The notes under the pieces were generated by a model, which did not search any database, was not told the DNA's origin, and saw nothing but the letters and a program-made list of their open reading frames with translations. Source: Phocaeicola faecalis (GTDB lineage Bacteria; Bacteroidota; Bacteroidia; Bacteroidales; Bacteroidaceae). From it: a DNA stretch of 64,000 nucleotides. The DNA lies in the NCBI RefSeq assembly GCF_021730445.1, contig NZ_JADNRM010000003.1, forward strand, positions 190,960 to 254,959, in the 5' to 3' direction. Numbering within the stretch: position 1 is the first letter of the stretch; the number at the start of each line of letters is the position of its first letter. This document shows, in pieces, positions 50,606-59,750 of the stretch. The position numbers were made by a program, and so were the translations under genes.

Positions 50606-52507
50606 ATGAAGATGAAAACATTCAAACGCATTTTTGCCATAGCTACTTTATTAGTAACTATTGGCTTCGCTTCTAAAGCTAATGCACAAGTTCCTTTGGA
50701 AGATTTCTTTAAAAATCCGGAGAAAGTAGCATTCCAAATTTCTCCGGATGGCAAATACTTCTCATACATGGCCCCGTACGAGAACCGCCTGAACTTATTC
50801 ATACAAGAAATCGGCTCAGACAAGGCGACCCGTATCACCTCGGAAACGTCACGTGACATTGCCGGAAGTATGTGGGCGAATGGTCATCGCATCTTATATA
50901 TTAAGGATACGGGAGGAGATGAAAACTACCAACTTTACGGAGTCAACCTTGATGGTACAGATGCAAAAGCATACACAGCATTTCCCAAAGTAGGAACTCA
51001 GCTCATCGATAAATTGGAAAATATCGACTCACTGGTCATTGTCGGTCTGAACAAACGCAATCCTCAAGTATTCGATCCATACCGTTTAAACCTGAACACA
51101 GGTGAATTAACCATGTTGGCAGAAAATCCCGGAAACATCCAAGGCTGGCAAACCGACCATGATGGAAAATTGCGTGTCGCTTACGCTATCGTGGACGGAG
51201 TAAATACCCAAATCCTTTATCGTGAAACCGAAGACCAACCTTTCCGCCCGGTACTGACTACCAACTTTAAGGAAACAGTAGACTTTGTAACCTTTGCTCC
51301 CGATAACAAAATGGTGTATGCCCTCACAAATATCGGTCGTGACAAGACAGCCCTTGTTTTGATGGATCCCGCCAATTGTGAAGAAAAAGAAGTGCTGTAC
51401 ACCAATGATAAATATGACATTTCAAGACTCAGTTATTCAGAACTAAAAAAGAAACTGATTGCAGTTTCCTGCACCGGCCACAAAGGTACTATCCGCCATT
51501 ATTTTGATAAAGATGAAGAAGCTATCCGTGCCAAACTGGAAAAGAAACTTGCAGGATATGATATTGAAACTGCCAGCGAAGACAAAAGCGAGAATATCCG
51601 TATGATTTATGCCGGCAGTGACCGCACGTATGGCACTTACTACACTTATAATGTGAAAGAAGACAAGCTGACAAAGGTGGCCGATGTAGCTCCCTGGATT
51701 AAAGAAGATGAAATGGTCCCGATGAATCCTATCACCTACACCAGCCGTGACGGACTGACCATCGAAGGCTATCTCACCCTGCCGAAAGGCTATACAATGG
51801 AAACTGCAAAGAACCTGCCGGTAGTGGTTAACCCTCACGGAGGTCCATGGGCACGTGATACCTGGGGATATAATCCTGAAGTACAATTCCTTGCCGAACG
51901 CGGTTATGCCGTATTGCAGATGAATTTCCGCGGTTCTACCGGCTACGGACGCAAATTCACCGAATTGGGTTATAAACAATGGGGACAAACCATGCAGGAT
52001 GACATAACCGACGGAGTAAAATGGTTAATTGATAAAGGCATTGCCAATCCTAAACGAATAGCAATCTATGGTGGAAGCTATGGTGGCTATGCTACACTGG
52101 CAGGCGTCACTTTCACCCCCGACCTTTATGCATGTGCCATTGACTATGTAGGTATATCGAACCTGCTCACTTTTATGCAGACCATTCCTCCTTACTGGAA
52201 ACCATTACTGGATATGATGTATGAAATGGTAGGCGATCCGGTGAAAGACAAAGAAATGATGGAAAAATACTCTCCGGTATTCCACGTAGATAAAATTAAA
52301 GCTCCACTGTTTGTGGCACAAGGAGCCAATGACCCGCGCGTGAACAAGGCTGAATCCGACCAAATGGTAGAAGCATTGAAAAAACGCGGTATAGAAGTAG
52401 AATATATGGTGAAAGACAACGAAGGACACGGTTTTCATAACGAAGAGAATAAATTCGATTTCTATCGCGCTATGGATAAATTCCTGAGTAATCATTTAAA
52501 GAAATAA
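50606..52507 (+). CDS. S9-family prolyl oligopeptidase-like peptidase
   Basis: 633 aa from ATG 50606, chosen for the signal peptide (MKTFKRIFAIATLLVTIGFASKANA). Beta-propeller N-terminal part (about 30-360) and an alpha/beta-hydrolase C terminus with NPHGGPWARD, nucleophile motif GGSYGG (Ser near 493), Asp in VAQGANDPRVN and His in DNEGHGFHNEEN. Periplasmic peptidase trimming peptides, of the dipeptidyl-peptidase/acylaminoacyl-peptidase kind. Confidence 0.92.
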   Translation: MKMKTFKRIFAIATLLVTIGFASKANAQVPLEDFFKNPEKVAFQISPDGKYFSYMAPYENRLNLFIQEIGSDKATRITSETSRDIAGSMWANGHRILYIKDTGGDENYQLYGVNLDGTDAKAYTAFPKVGTQLIDKLENIDSLVIVGLNKRNPQVFDPYRLNLNTGELTMLAENPGNIQGWQTDHDGKLRVAYAIVDGVNTQILYRETEDQPFRPVLTTNFKETVDFVTFAPDNKMVYALTNIGRDKTALVLMDPANCEEKEVLYTNDKYDISRLSYSELKKKLIAVSCTGHKGTIRHYFDKDEEAIRAKLEKKLAGYDIETASEDKSENIRMIYAGSDRTYGTYYTYNVKEDKLTKVADVAPWIKEDEMVPMNPITYTSRDGLTIEGYLTLPKGYTMETAKNLPVVVNPHGGPWARDTWGYNPEVQFLAERGYAVLQMNFRGSTGYGRKFTELGYKQWGQTMQDDITDGVKWLIDKGIANPKRIAIYGGSYGGYATLAGVTFTPDLYACAIDYVGISNLLTFMQTIPPYWKPLLDMMYEMVGDPVKDKEMMEKYSPVFHVDKIKAPLFVAQGANDPRVNKAESDQMVEALKKRGIEVEYMVKDNEGHGFHNEENKFDFYRAMDKFLSNHLKK

Positions 52508-52529
52508 TAATCATAAAAATCAAATTAAT

Positions 52530-53363
52530 ATGGGACGCACGATTAAATTAATACTTTACTATTTTGCTTATCAGTTGGCAGCAACTATTCCGGGAATGTT
52601 CGGATACACAATATGGAAATGCTTTGAAACGCAAAGTTTCGACCTGCATAACGCCCCTACTTCTCTGGGCATTATCCTTTCATTGCTAGGCACCTTGCTC
52701 ATGGCATGGCATCTGATACATTATAAATATGTAAAACTGGACAAACAGACTCTTGCGTCCCTGCCTTTCAAATCTACTTGCCTTTACATTGCGATGGGAG
52801 TCGCCGCCATTATATGGATGAACTGGCTGAGCGAGATGGCCCATCTTCCCAATATAGCCGAAAACATCTTCGCACAGATGAAAAACAATGTATTCGGCAT
52901 TTTGAGTGTATGTATTGTCGCACCCATCTTTGAAGAAATATTTTTCCGCGGTGCCATCGAAGGATACTTGCTGCGCAAATGGAGAAACCCTCGTTGGGCC
53001 ATCCTCGTGTCAGCCCTTATCTTCGGATTGATACACATGAATCCGGCACAGATGCTTTTTGCCTTTCTGTTCGGTATCATCTTGGGCGAACTTTATTATC
53101 GCACCGGCAGTCTGCTTCCGTCCATCATTCTTCATTTTATCAACAATACCCTGTCACTGATACTAATGAATGTTTTTGAGGAGAAGGATACCCTGACTGA
53201 TATCTTCGGAAGTACCACTACCGTCCATACACTCGGTATGATGGGAATTGCCATCTTCTGCCTTACTCTCTTCCTGTTCAGAAAAGAAGTAAAACCCGCC
53301 CAATGGCCGGCAGAAGTGTCTGAACCCACCTCTACAACAGAAACCGGTACACAAAATAATTAA
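52530..53363 (+). CDS. CPBP-family intramembrane metalloprotease
   Basis: 277 aa, about eight membrane helices. CPBP motifs: EEIFFRG, FGLIH and HFINN in order, i.e. EExxxR, FxxxH and HxxxN. Possible roles are protein processing or self-protection against bacteriocin-like peptides. 22 bp after the S9 peptidase, and followed by the DUF2975 genes on the same strand. Confidence 0.88.
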   Translation: MGRTIKLILYYFAYQLAATIPGMFGYTIWKCFETQSFDLHNAPTSLGIILSLLGTLLMAWHLIHYKYVKLDKQTLASLPFKSTCLYIAMGVAAIIWMNWLSEMAHLPNIAENIFAQMKNNVFGILSVCIVAPIFEEIFFRGAIEGYLLRKWRNPRWAILVSALIFGLIHMNPAQMLFAFLFGIILGELYYRTGSLLPSIILHFINNTLSLILMNVFEEKDTLTDIFGSTTTVHTLGMMGIAIFCLTLFLFRKEVKPAQWPAEVSEPTSTTETGTQNN

Positions 53364-53383
53364 TCCAATAACAAAATATAACA

Positions 53384-54019
53384 ATGAAAAAGAAACTGAA
53401 TCTGCTCTGTGCAATGGTATTTGCCGTCCTGCTGCTTTCTCTGTCCGAAAATATCTATGCCATGATATGGGGAGCCATCGAAGGAGGAAAAGCAGGTATA
53501 GAAAATAAAACAGGGGCCATAAACAATATGCATCCGCTAATGTTGCTCCCGGATAACCTGACCACTACTTCCGACTCTATATACAATGAGATGACCGGAA
53601 AGAATGTACCGACATGGCAGATACAGTCCATGGTAGCGGTCGATGCCGATACACCCATCTGGCTATCCTTCACCGGCACTCTTCTAAGTTTCATTCTTAT
53701 CATATTCGGTATCAAAGCCGTCCTGCAGTTCATCAAGTTCATCCGTAACATCAACCGTTCGGATATCTTCTGCTGGACAAATGTAAAATTGCTGCGCAGA
53801 CTGGGACTCTATCTGATAATTACATTCGCCGCTACCCTGACCAGTTCTTACATACATACCTGGCAGCTTTCGCAAACATTGAAGATATCCGGTTATTCTT
53901 ATAATTGGCTCAATCCCTTCTCACACTCCAGCCTTCTGCTTGGTGTACTGGCATTCGTCATTGCCGAAGTGTTTGCCATCGGTCTGAAAATGAAAGAAGA
54001 GCAAGACCTAACCATTTAA
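53384..54019 (+). CDS. DUF2975-family membrane protein 1
   Basis: 211 aa. Four membrane segments (about 7-25, 95-120, 140-160, 178-200) with a periplasmic loop after the first; ends FAIGLKMKEEQDLTI, the same tail as its two neighbours. DUF2975 proteins are usually encoded with a YozG-like HTH regulator, which is present at 55168. Function unknown. Confidence 0.8.
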   Translation: MKKKLNLLCAMVFAVLLLSLSENIYAMIWGAIEGGKAGIENKTGAINNMHPLMLLPDNLTTTSDSIYNEMTGKNVPTWQIQSMVAVDADTPIWLSFTGTLLSFILIIFGIKAVLQFIKFIRNINRSDIFCWTNVKLLRRLGLYLIITFAATLTSSYIHTWQLSQTLKISGYSYNWLNPFSHSSLLLGVLAFVIAEVFAIGLKMKEEQDLTI

Positions 54020-54032
54020 ATACAGAACGACC

Positions 54033-54524
54033 ATGAAAGAAAAGAACAAAGAACACTCCTTAAAAGAAATGAAGCTGATTATGACTTGCCTCACTATCAT
54101 CTGTTTCTGTTGCACCTTCATTCCTATCTTTCAAAACGCAATGTTGTGTTTCGAGTTGGGAGCTAACCGGGCTGCCATTGATGCCGGAAAAGCAGGAGCA
54201 TCCGAACAATTTATCCGGCAAGTATTTCCGCAAGGCATCACTCTATTATCCATGGCTGTATGCAGCGTTTTCATCTATCTGATGCTTCGCAATGTAAAAC
54301 GTAATCTGGTATTTGTAAGAGCTAACGCCAATCTAATATATTATATCGGCCTTATCATCGAGTTTAACGGGATTCTGCAAGCCATCCTGAATGAGTTCGC
54401 TCCCGTAACAAACCCAAGACAGACTTATATGATATATGTCCTCATTGGGGTATTCATCATTTTTATCGGATATCTGTTCCAAATAGGCATCCGCATGAAA
54501 GAAGAACAAGAATTAACCATTTAA
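54033..54524 (+). CDS. DUF2975-like membrane protein 2
   Basis: 163 aa, four membrane segments, C-terminal IGIRMKEEQELTI. Shorter than its neighbours in the first periplasmic loop. Encoded 13 bp after protein 1. Confidence 0.75.
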   Translation: MKEKNKEHSLKEMKLIMTCLTIICFCCTFIPIFQNAMLCFELGANRAAIDAGKAGASEQFIRQVFPQGITLLSMAVCSVFIYLMLRNVKRNLVFVRANANLIYYIGLIIEFNGILQAILNEFAPVTNPRQTYMIYVLIGVFIIFIGYLFQIGIRMKEEQELTI

Positions 54525-54540
54525 CTCATACCGGAAAACA

Positions 54541-55143
54541 ATGAAAACAATACGTTTGCTCGGAATATTGGTCGTGCTGATTCTCTTGGTCAGTACCATC
54601 AACGATTTCATTCCCGGATTCATTGACGGATGGAACGCAGCGGACAACATTCCTGTTCCCGGAGCAGAATCCTATACTTTCTCCGTCCATCCGACTGAGG
54701 ATGCTGCCACAGACAGCATCTTCAATGAGGCCTTACAGCGCAAAGTACCTGCTCAGATAAAGGAAGTAAAATCCTTTATCAAGTCCAATACTGTCCTTTC
54801 TTTTTTGAGTATACCTGCCAGCCTAATAGCATTGCTGGCACTGTATGGCTATTATTGCCTGGCACGTATGCTGATATCTGTAAGCAAAGGAGAGATTCTG
54901 ACACAGAAGAACAGCCGCAGACTCCGGTTCTTCATCTATCCCATGATAACCTTATCAGCCATATTCGAATTGCTGAATTATATCACCTACTCGCAAGCCA
55001 TCCATGAATTGGCATATACAGGTTATGAGTTCAGCAATTTCTCATTGAAATACCCATGGACAGAACTGTTCATTATTGTTCTGCTGATAGAAATCTTTGT
55101 ACAGGCAGTGAAGATAAAGGAAGAGCAGGACCTAACCATTTAA
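54541..55143 (+). CDS. DUF2975-family membrane protein 3
   Basis: 200 aa with the same layout: N-terminal helix, loop with TDSIFNEALQRKVPAQIKEVKSFI (compare DSIYNEMTGKNVPTWQIQSM in protein 1), three more helices, and EDQ-type tail VKIKEEQDLTI. Clearly a tandem paralogue. Encoded 16 bp after protein 2. Confidence 0.8.
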   Translation: MKTIRLLGILVVLILLVSTINDFIPGFIDGWNAADNIPVPGAESYTFSVHPTEDAATDSIFNEALQRKVPAQIKEVKSFIKSNTVLSFLSIPASLIALLALYGYYCLARMLISVSKGEILTQKNSRRLRFFIYPMITLSAIFELLNYITYSQAIHELAYTGYEFSNFSLKYPWTELFIIVLLIEIFVQAVKIKEEQDLTI

Positions 55144-55167
55144 AAACGAATAATTAAAACCTGGACT

Positions 55168-55380
55168 ATGCCTATAATAGTAAACTTAGACGTAATGATG
55201 GCGAAACGAAAGATTTCGCTGGGAGAACTGGCCGAGAAGATTGATCTCACCCCGGCCAACCTCTCTATCCTGAAAACCGGGAAAGCAAAAGCTATCCGCT
55301 TCTCTACACTGGAAGCCATCTGCAAAGAATTAGACTGCCAGCCCGGAGATATTCTGGAGTATCGTGAGGAGGATGAATAA
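55168..55380 (+). CDS. YozG-like XRE/Cro-C1 regulator
   Basis: 70 aa, one HTH domain: MPIIVNLDVMMAKRKISLGE, LAEKIDLTPANLSILKTGKA and LEAICKELDCQPGDILEY. The small HTH_26-type protein that accompanies DUF2975 genes. Likely regulates the membrane-protein operon of which it is the last gene. Confidence 0.85.
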   Translation: MPIIVNLDVMMAKRKISLGELAEKIDLTPANLSILKTGKAKAIRFSTLEAICKELDCQPGDILEYREEDE

Positions 55381-55579
55381 CCTAACAGGCAACACAGACA
55401 CTCTAATATAAATTCTCTCATACCTGCCCCCTCATTACTCTTACAGTGGGAAGGAATAAAGGATTGCCTTAGGCAGTCCTTTATTATTCTCTCAGGCATC
55501 TTTTAGTCAATTTTCTATAAATTGTACTATCCAGTCAAACAAATATTTCATATATACCGTATAATCCCATGATTATCCG

Positions 55580-55587
55580 TATCTTTG
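55580..55587 (+). promoter_or_regulatory. -7 box of the DEAD-box helicase gene
   Basis: TATCTTTG, 24 bp before the ATG at 55612. A hairpin with an inner AAGGATTGCCTTAGGCAGTCCTTT sequence at 55457-55483 lies upstream and is likely the terminator of the previous operon. Confidence 0.6.
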
Positions 55588-55611
55588 TAACGAATTAGAT
55601 ATTTGAAATAA

Positions 55612-57501
55612 ATGAAGACATTTGAAGAGTTAGGCGTTTCCCCCGAAATCAGGAAAGCAATAGAAGAAATGGGTTATGAAAACCCGATGCCTGTACAAGA
55701 AGAAGTTATACCGTATTTACTCGGTGAAGGAAACGATGTAGTGGCCCTAGCACAAACAGGGACTGGAAAAACAGCCGCATTTGGTCTGCCGCTAATCCAG
55801 AAAATTAATGTAAAAAACCGCGTACCGCAAGCGTTAATTCTTTGCCCCACACGCGAACTGTGCTTGCAAATCGCAGGCGACCTGAATGATTACTCCAAGT
55901 ATATTGACGGACTGAAAGTCCTTCCCGTATACGGCGGTTCATCCATCGAAAGCCAAATACGCATGCTCAAAAGCGGAGTGCACATTATTGTTGCAACTCC
56001 CGGACGACTTATTGACCTGATGGAACGGAAAGTGGCCAAACTAGATACCATCGGCAATGTAGTAATGGATGAAGCGGACGAAATGCTGAATATGGGTTTC
56101 ACCGACAGCATCAACTCTATCCTTGAAAAAGTTCCCGAAGACCGAAATACACTGATGTTCTCGGCCACTATGAGCCCCGAAATATCACGCATCTCCAAGC
56201 AATACTTGCGTAATGCAAAAGAAATCACCATCGGAACCAAAAACGAAGGAAGCAAAAACGTAAACCACATTGCTTATGTGGTGCACGCCAAAGATAAATA
56301 TGCAGCACTGAAACGCATAGCCGATTATTATCCGCAAATTTACGGTATCATCTTCTGTCGCACCCGTAAGGAAACACAAGAAATTGCCGATAAATTGATA
56401 CAGGACGGTTATAATGCCGATTCACTGCATGGCGAACTGAGTCAGGCACAGCGTGACTTGGTGATGCAAAAATTCCGCCAGCGCCATCTGCAGCTATTGG
56501 TGGCTACTGACGTGGCTGCCCGCGGACTGGACGTTAATGACCTGACACACGTCATTAACTATGGTTTGCCCGATGACACCGAAAGTTATACTCACCGAAG
56601 CGGACGTACCGGACGTGCCGGAAAAACAGGTATCTCTATCGCTATCATCAACTTACGCGAAAGAGGAAAGATGCGTGAAATAGAACGTATCATCAACAAG
56701 AAATTTATAATAGGCGAAATGCCTACCGGTAAGCAAATTTGTGAGCAACAGCTTATCAAACTGATTGATGACATCGAAAAGGTAAAAGTAAACGAGGAAG
56801 AAATCGAGTCTTTCTTGCCGGGCATTTACCGCAAACTGGAATGGCTCTCGAAGGAAGATTTGATAAAGCGCGTAGTTTCTATGGAGTTCAACCGCTTTTT
56901 GGACTATTACAGTAATGCACCCGAAATTGAAACACCGAGCACAAGTGACCGTCGTAGCGAACGTGAACCTAAAGAGCGAAAAGACTATGGCAGTTCACGC
57001 GAAAAGACTGAACGCAAAGCGGAAAAAGGATATACACGCCTTTTCCTAAACTTAGGAAAAACAGACGGTTTCTATGCCAATCAGATTATTGAGTTGATTA
57101 ACCGCAATATGAAGAAGCAACGTACAACCATCGGAAGAATAGACCTGATGCAAAACTTTTCTTTCTTTGAAGTGGCTGAGAAACAGGCAAATGATGTTAT
57201 CAACGCGCTCAATAAAGTAAACTTGAACGGACGTAAGGTTATTGTTGAAGTAGCCGGTGAGAATAACGGCAAAAGCGATAAAAGCGGTGCAGGCAAGAAA
57301 GAAATTGCCAAGAAAAAAAATACGAGGCCCAGCCGTGAGGAACGCGGATACTCTGAAGCCCGTGGTCCCAAGAAGGATGATTGGAAACAGTTCTTCAACA
57401 ATGATACAAAAGGAAAAGGCAAAAGCAAAAATAAAAGTCTGAAAGGCGAAGAACCAAACTTCGATGAAGAAGGATGGGCGCGCAGAAAGCCGAAGAAATA
57501 A
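55612..57501 (+). CDS. DEAD-box ATP-dependent RNA helicase with DbpA-type RNA-binding domain
   Basis: 629 aa. Q motif (GYENPMPVQEEVIP), Walker A AQTGTGKT, PTREL, DEAD (VMDEADEML), SAT (MFSATM), and HRSGRTGRAGKTG in the second RecA domain. Residues about 480-560 form a DbpA/CsdA-like RRM (YTRLFLNLGKTDGFYANQIIELIN, IGRIDLMQNFSFFEV), then a Lys/Arg-rich disordered tail. Probably acts in ribosome assembly and mRNA turnover, mostly at low temperature (DeaD/CsdA-like). Confidence 0.93.
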   Translation: MKTFEELGVSPEIRKAIEEMGYENPMPVQEEVIPYLLGEGNDVVALAQTGTGKTAAFGLPLIQKINVKNRVPQALILCPTRELCLQIAGDLNDYSKYIDGLKVLPVYGGSSIESQIRMLKSGVHIIVATPGRLIDLMERKVAKLDTIGNVVMDEADEMLNMGFTDSINSILEKVPEDRNTLMFSATMSPEISRISKQYLRNAKEITIGTKNEGSKNVNHIAYVVHAKDKYAALKRIADYYPQIYGIIFCRTRKETQEIADKLIQDGYNADSLHGELSQAQRDLVMQKFRQRHLQLLVATDVAARGLDVNDLTHVINYGLPDDTESYTHRSGRTGRAGKTGISIAIINLRERGKMREIERIINKKFIIGEMPTGKQICEQQLIKLIDDIEKVKVNEEEIESFLPGIYRKLEWLSKEDLIKRVVSMEFNRFLDYYSNAPEIETPSTSDRRSEREPKERKDYGSSREKTERKAEKGYTRLFLNLGKTDGFYANQIIELINRNMKKQRTTIGRIDLMQNFSFFEVAEKQANDVINALNKVNLNGRKVIVEVAGENNGKSDKSGAGKKEIAKKKNTRPSREERGYSEARGPKKDDWKQFFNNDTKGKGKSKNKSLKGEEPNFDEEGWARRKPKK

Positions 57502-57531
57502 GATTGACAGCCTAAAATTATATTTTTATTG

Positions 57532-57573
57532 AGGTGTGTTAAAATGAGAACAATCTATCATTTTAACACACCT
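57532..57573. terminator. Bidirectional terminator between convergent genes
   Basis: Perfect 16-bp stem: AGGTGTGTTAAAATGA (57532-57547) with TCATTTTAACACACCT (57558-57573). Confidence 0.85.
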
Positions 57574-57592
57574 TCTTTCTAAAAAGCAGTGA

Positions 57593-59719
57593 TTATTCCA
57601 CCAATTTCAATTCCTCAATCAAGCGCGTGGATTTCCCATATTTCTCAATCATATAAAGCACATAGCGAATATCCACCCCGATGCAACGCTGTAAGTTGGG
57701 TTCATAAATAATATCACTGCTCATTGCTTCCCAGTTGCCATCAAAAGCCAATCCTATCAGTTCTCCATTCCCATTAAACATTCCACTACCGGAATTTCCC
57801 CCAGTAATATCGTTATCGGAAATAAAGCAGACATTCATATTCCCATCTTTTGTGGCATAACGCCCGAAATCTCCACGCTCCAGCAAATCAACGATGGACG
57901 GAATAACCTCAAAATCACTATCCCCTTTATATTCCCTGATTTTATCAAAGATTCCCTTCGTTGTTGTATAATAAGTATATTCCAATGCATCTTTCGGCGA
58001 GTATCCTCCAATCATTCCGAAACTAAGACGCATAGTCGAGTTAGCATCCGGATAGAAATCCTTATCCGATTCCATCTCACGCACAGCCTCATTAAGCAAG
58101 CGCTCATTTTTCTCTATTTTCATATTATCATCATCTGCAGCCGCACTCAGTTCGTAAGATTTCACCAACATATCAATAACAAATGAAATGGCAGGGTCTT
58201 CAAAAAGAACATAAGTGCTATCCTTTTTTACTACACGTTCAAATCCGCGGGGTGTATCCAATTCTGTCCGACTGTATAAATCGTCCACATACGCCTGATA
58301 ATCACCTTTGAACTCCTTTTCTATAGTAGCATAAGTTTCCGAGAGGCTCTCCGGCTCTACTACTGCCGCATATTCTTTAAGCATGGCCACAAAGACTTTC
58401 TTATCAATGTCCAAGTCAATATTGACATAAAGCTCCAACAATTGACGCACCCTCTCTTCCAACACCGACTGTTCCGCTTCAAAATCAAAGTTCAAGACAG
58501 ACCATGCCGCAGTAACCAACTCGGGACCATTGGCAAAACATTCACCGAAGTAAGCCATTGCACGAGCGTTCTTATAACGATTGCGATAACTGTTCTCCAA
58601 TTCCGTCAATACCTGGGCATACTTGTTCCGTTCTTCCGGCTTCCGACGAATCCATTTCGCCAATTGATGTTCCAACCTACGTTTCTTCTCGATTATATTC
58701 AGTTCTTTAATAGACTGATTCATCCCAATGCTATTCTTCCAATAGTTAGCACTTTGAGCATACTTCGAAGCATATTTTATACGAATGGCATCACTTTTCT
58801 CCATAGCATCTTTCCAAATAGCCTGTTTGATAGTACGAACATCTATTCTTGCCATGTTATCGGCATTCATGCGTTCTTCCACGCCATAAGAAGATAGATA
58901 ACGGCTGGTGGTCCCCGGATATCCCATCGTCATACAGAAAGAACCTTCCTTATAACCCGCCAAGGAAATAGGCGCATAATAATCGGGATGATAAGGAACA
59001 TTGTCTTTGGAATAAACTGCCGGCTCGTTATGAGCATCAGCATAGATACGGAAAACAGAAAAGTCTCCGGTGTGCCTCGGCCAAACCCAGTTATCGGTAT
59101 CTCCCCCAAACTTTCCAACTGAAGAAGGAGGAGCATAGACTAAGCGAACATCATAATAGTCCTTATACACAGACAGATAGAATTCATTGCCGGCATAGAA
59201 AGAAGAAACGACTGCACGCAGTAAGGTATCATTTTTAACTGCCTCGTCAGCAATCAACGTAGAAAGAGAATCTACAATCAAGGAACGGTCGTCTTCGCTC
59301 ACATCTTGTGGCAAAGCTTGTAAAATGCGCTCTGTCACATCTTCGGTACGAATAAGGAAACTGACAAATAAGTCAGGATTGGGAAGTTCGTCCGACAATG
59401 AATCAGCCACAAAACCATCACGCAGGTAGTCATGCTTCACCGTGCTGTGTTGCTGAATGGCATCAAAACCGCAATGATGATTGGTAAACACCAACCCATC
59501 CGGCGAAACAACCACACCGGAACAGAAGCCTCCAAAACTGACTACAGCATTGGAAAGTGCAGCGCCACCGGGATTATACAACTGCAGTGGAGTAAGATTC
59601 AATCCCATTTCTTTCATCACCTGCTGAGTCTGTTTACTTAGACAACAAGGAAGCCACATACCCTCACTACCCCATATATATATAGGTAGAAATACAAGCA
59701 ATATCAGTAGTTTCTTCAT
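57593..59719 (-). CDS. S46-family dipeptidyl-peptidase (DPP7/DPP11 type)
   Basis: 708 aa. Signal peptide, chymotrypsin-like double barrel with His in TNHHCGFDA, Asp in FGGDTDNWVWPRHTGDFS, and nucleophile Ser in TGGNSGSGMFN near the C terminus; helical insertion in the middle. Cleaves dipeptides from protein N termini in the periplasm, providing amino acids. The residue that decides DPP7 from DPP11 specificity cannot be called with confidence by eye. Confidence 0.92.
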   Translation of the reverse strand: MKKLLILLVFLPIYIWGSEGMWLPCCLSKQTQQVMKEMGLNLTPLQLYNPGGAALSNAVVSFGGFCSGVVVSPDGLVFTNHHCGFDAIQQHSTVKHDYLRDGFVADSLSDELPNPDLFVSFLIRTEDVTERILQALPQDVSEDDRSLIVDSLSTLIADEAVKNDTLLRAVVSSFYAGNEFYLSVYKDYYDVRLVYAPPSSVGKFGGDTDNWVWPRHTGDFSVFRIYADAHNEPAVYSKDNVPYHPDYYAPISLAGYKEGSFCMTMGYPGTTSRYLSSYGVEERMNADNMARIDVRTIKQAIWKDAMEKSDAIRIKYASKYAQSANYWKNSIGMNQSIKELNIIEKKRRLEHQLAKWIRRKPEERNKYAQVLTELENSYRNRYKNARAMAYFGECFANGPELVTAAWSVLNFDFEAEQSVLEERVRQLLELYVNIDLDIDKKVFVAMLKEYAAVVEPESLSETYATIEKEFKGDYQAYVDDLYSRTELDTPRGFERVVKKDSTYVLFEDPAISFVIDMLVKSYELSAAADDDNMKIEKNERLLNEAVREMESDKDFYPDANSTMRLSFGMIGGYSPKDALEYTYYTTTKGIFDKIREYKGDSDFEVIPSIVDLLERGDFGRYATKDGNMNVCFISDNDITGGNSGSGMFNGNGELIGLAFDGNWEAMSSDIIYEPNLQRCIGVDIRYVLYMIEKYGKSTRLIEELKLVE

Positions 59720-59750
59720 GACATGAGTGTTTTGTTTAGTGTTCTGTTTC

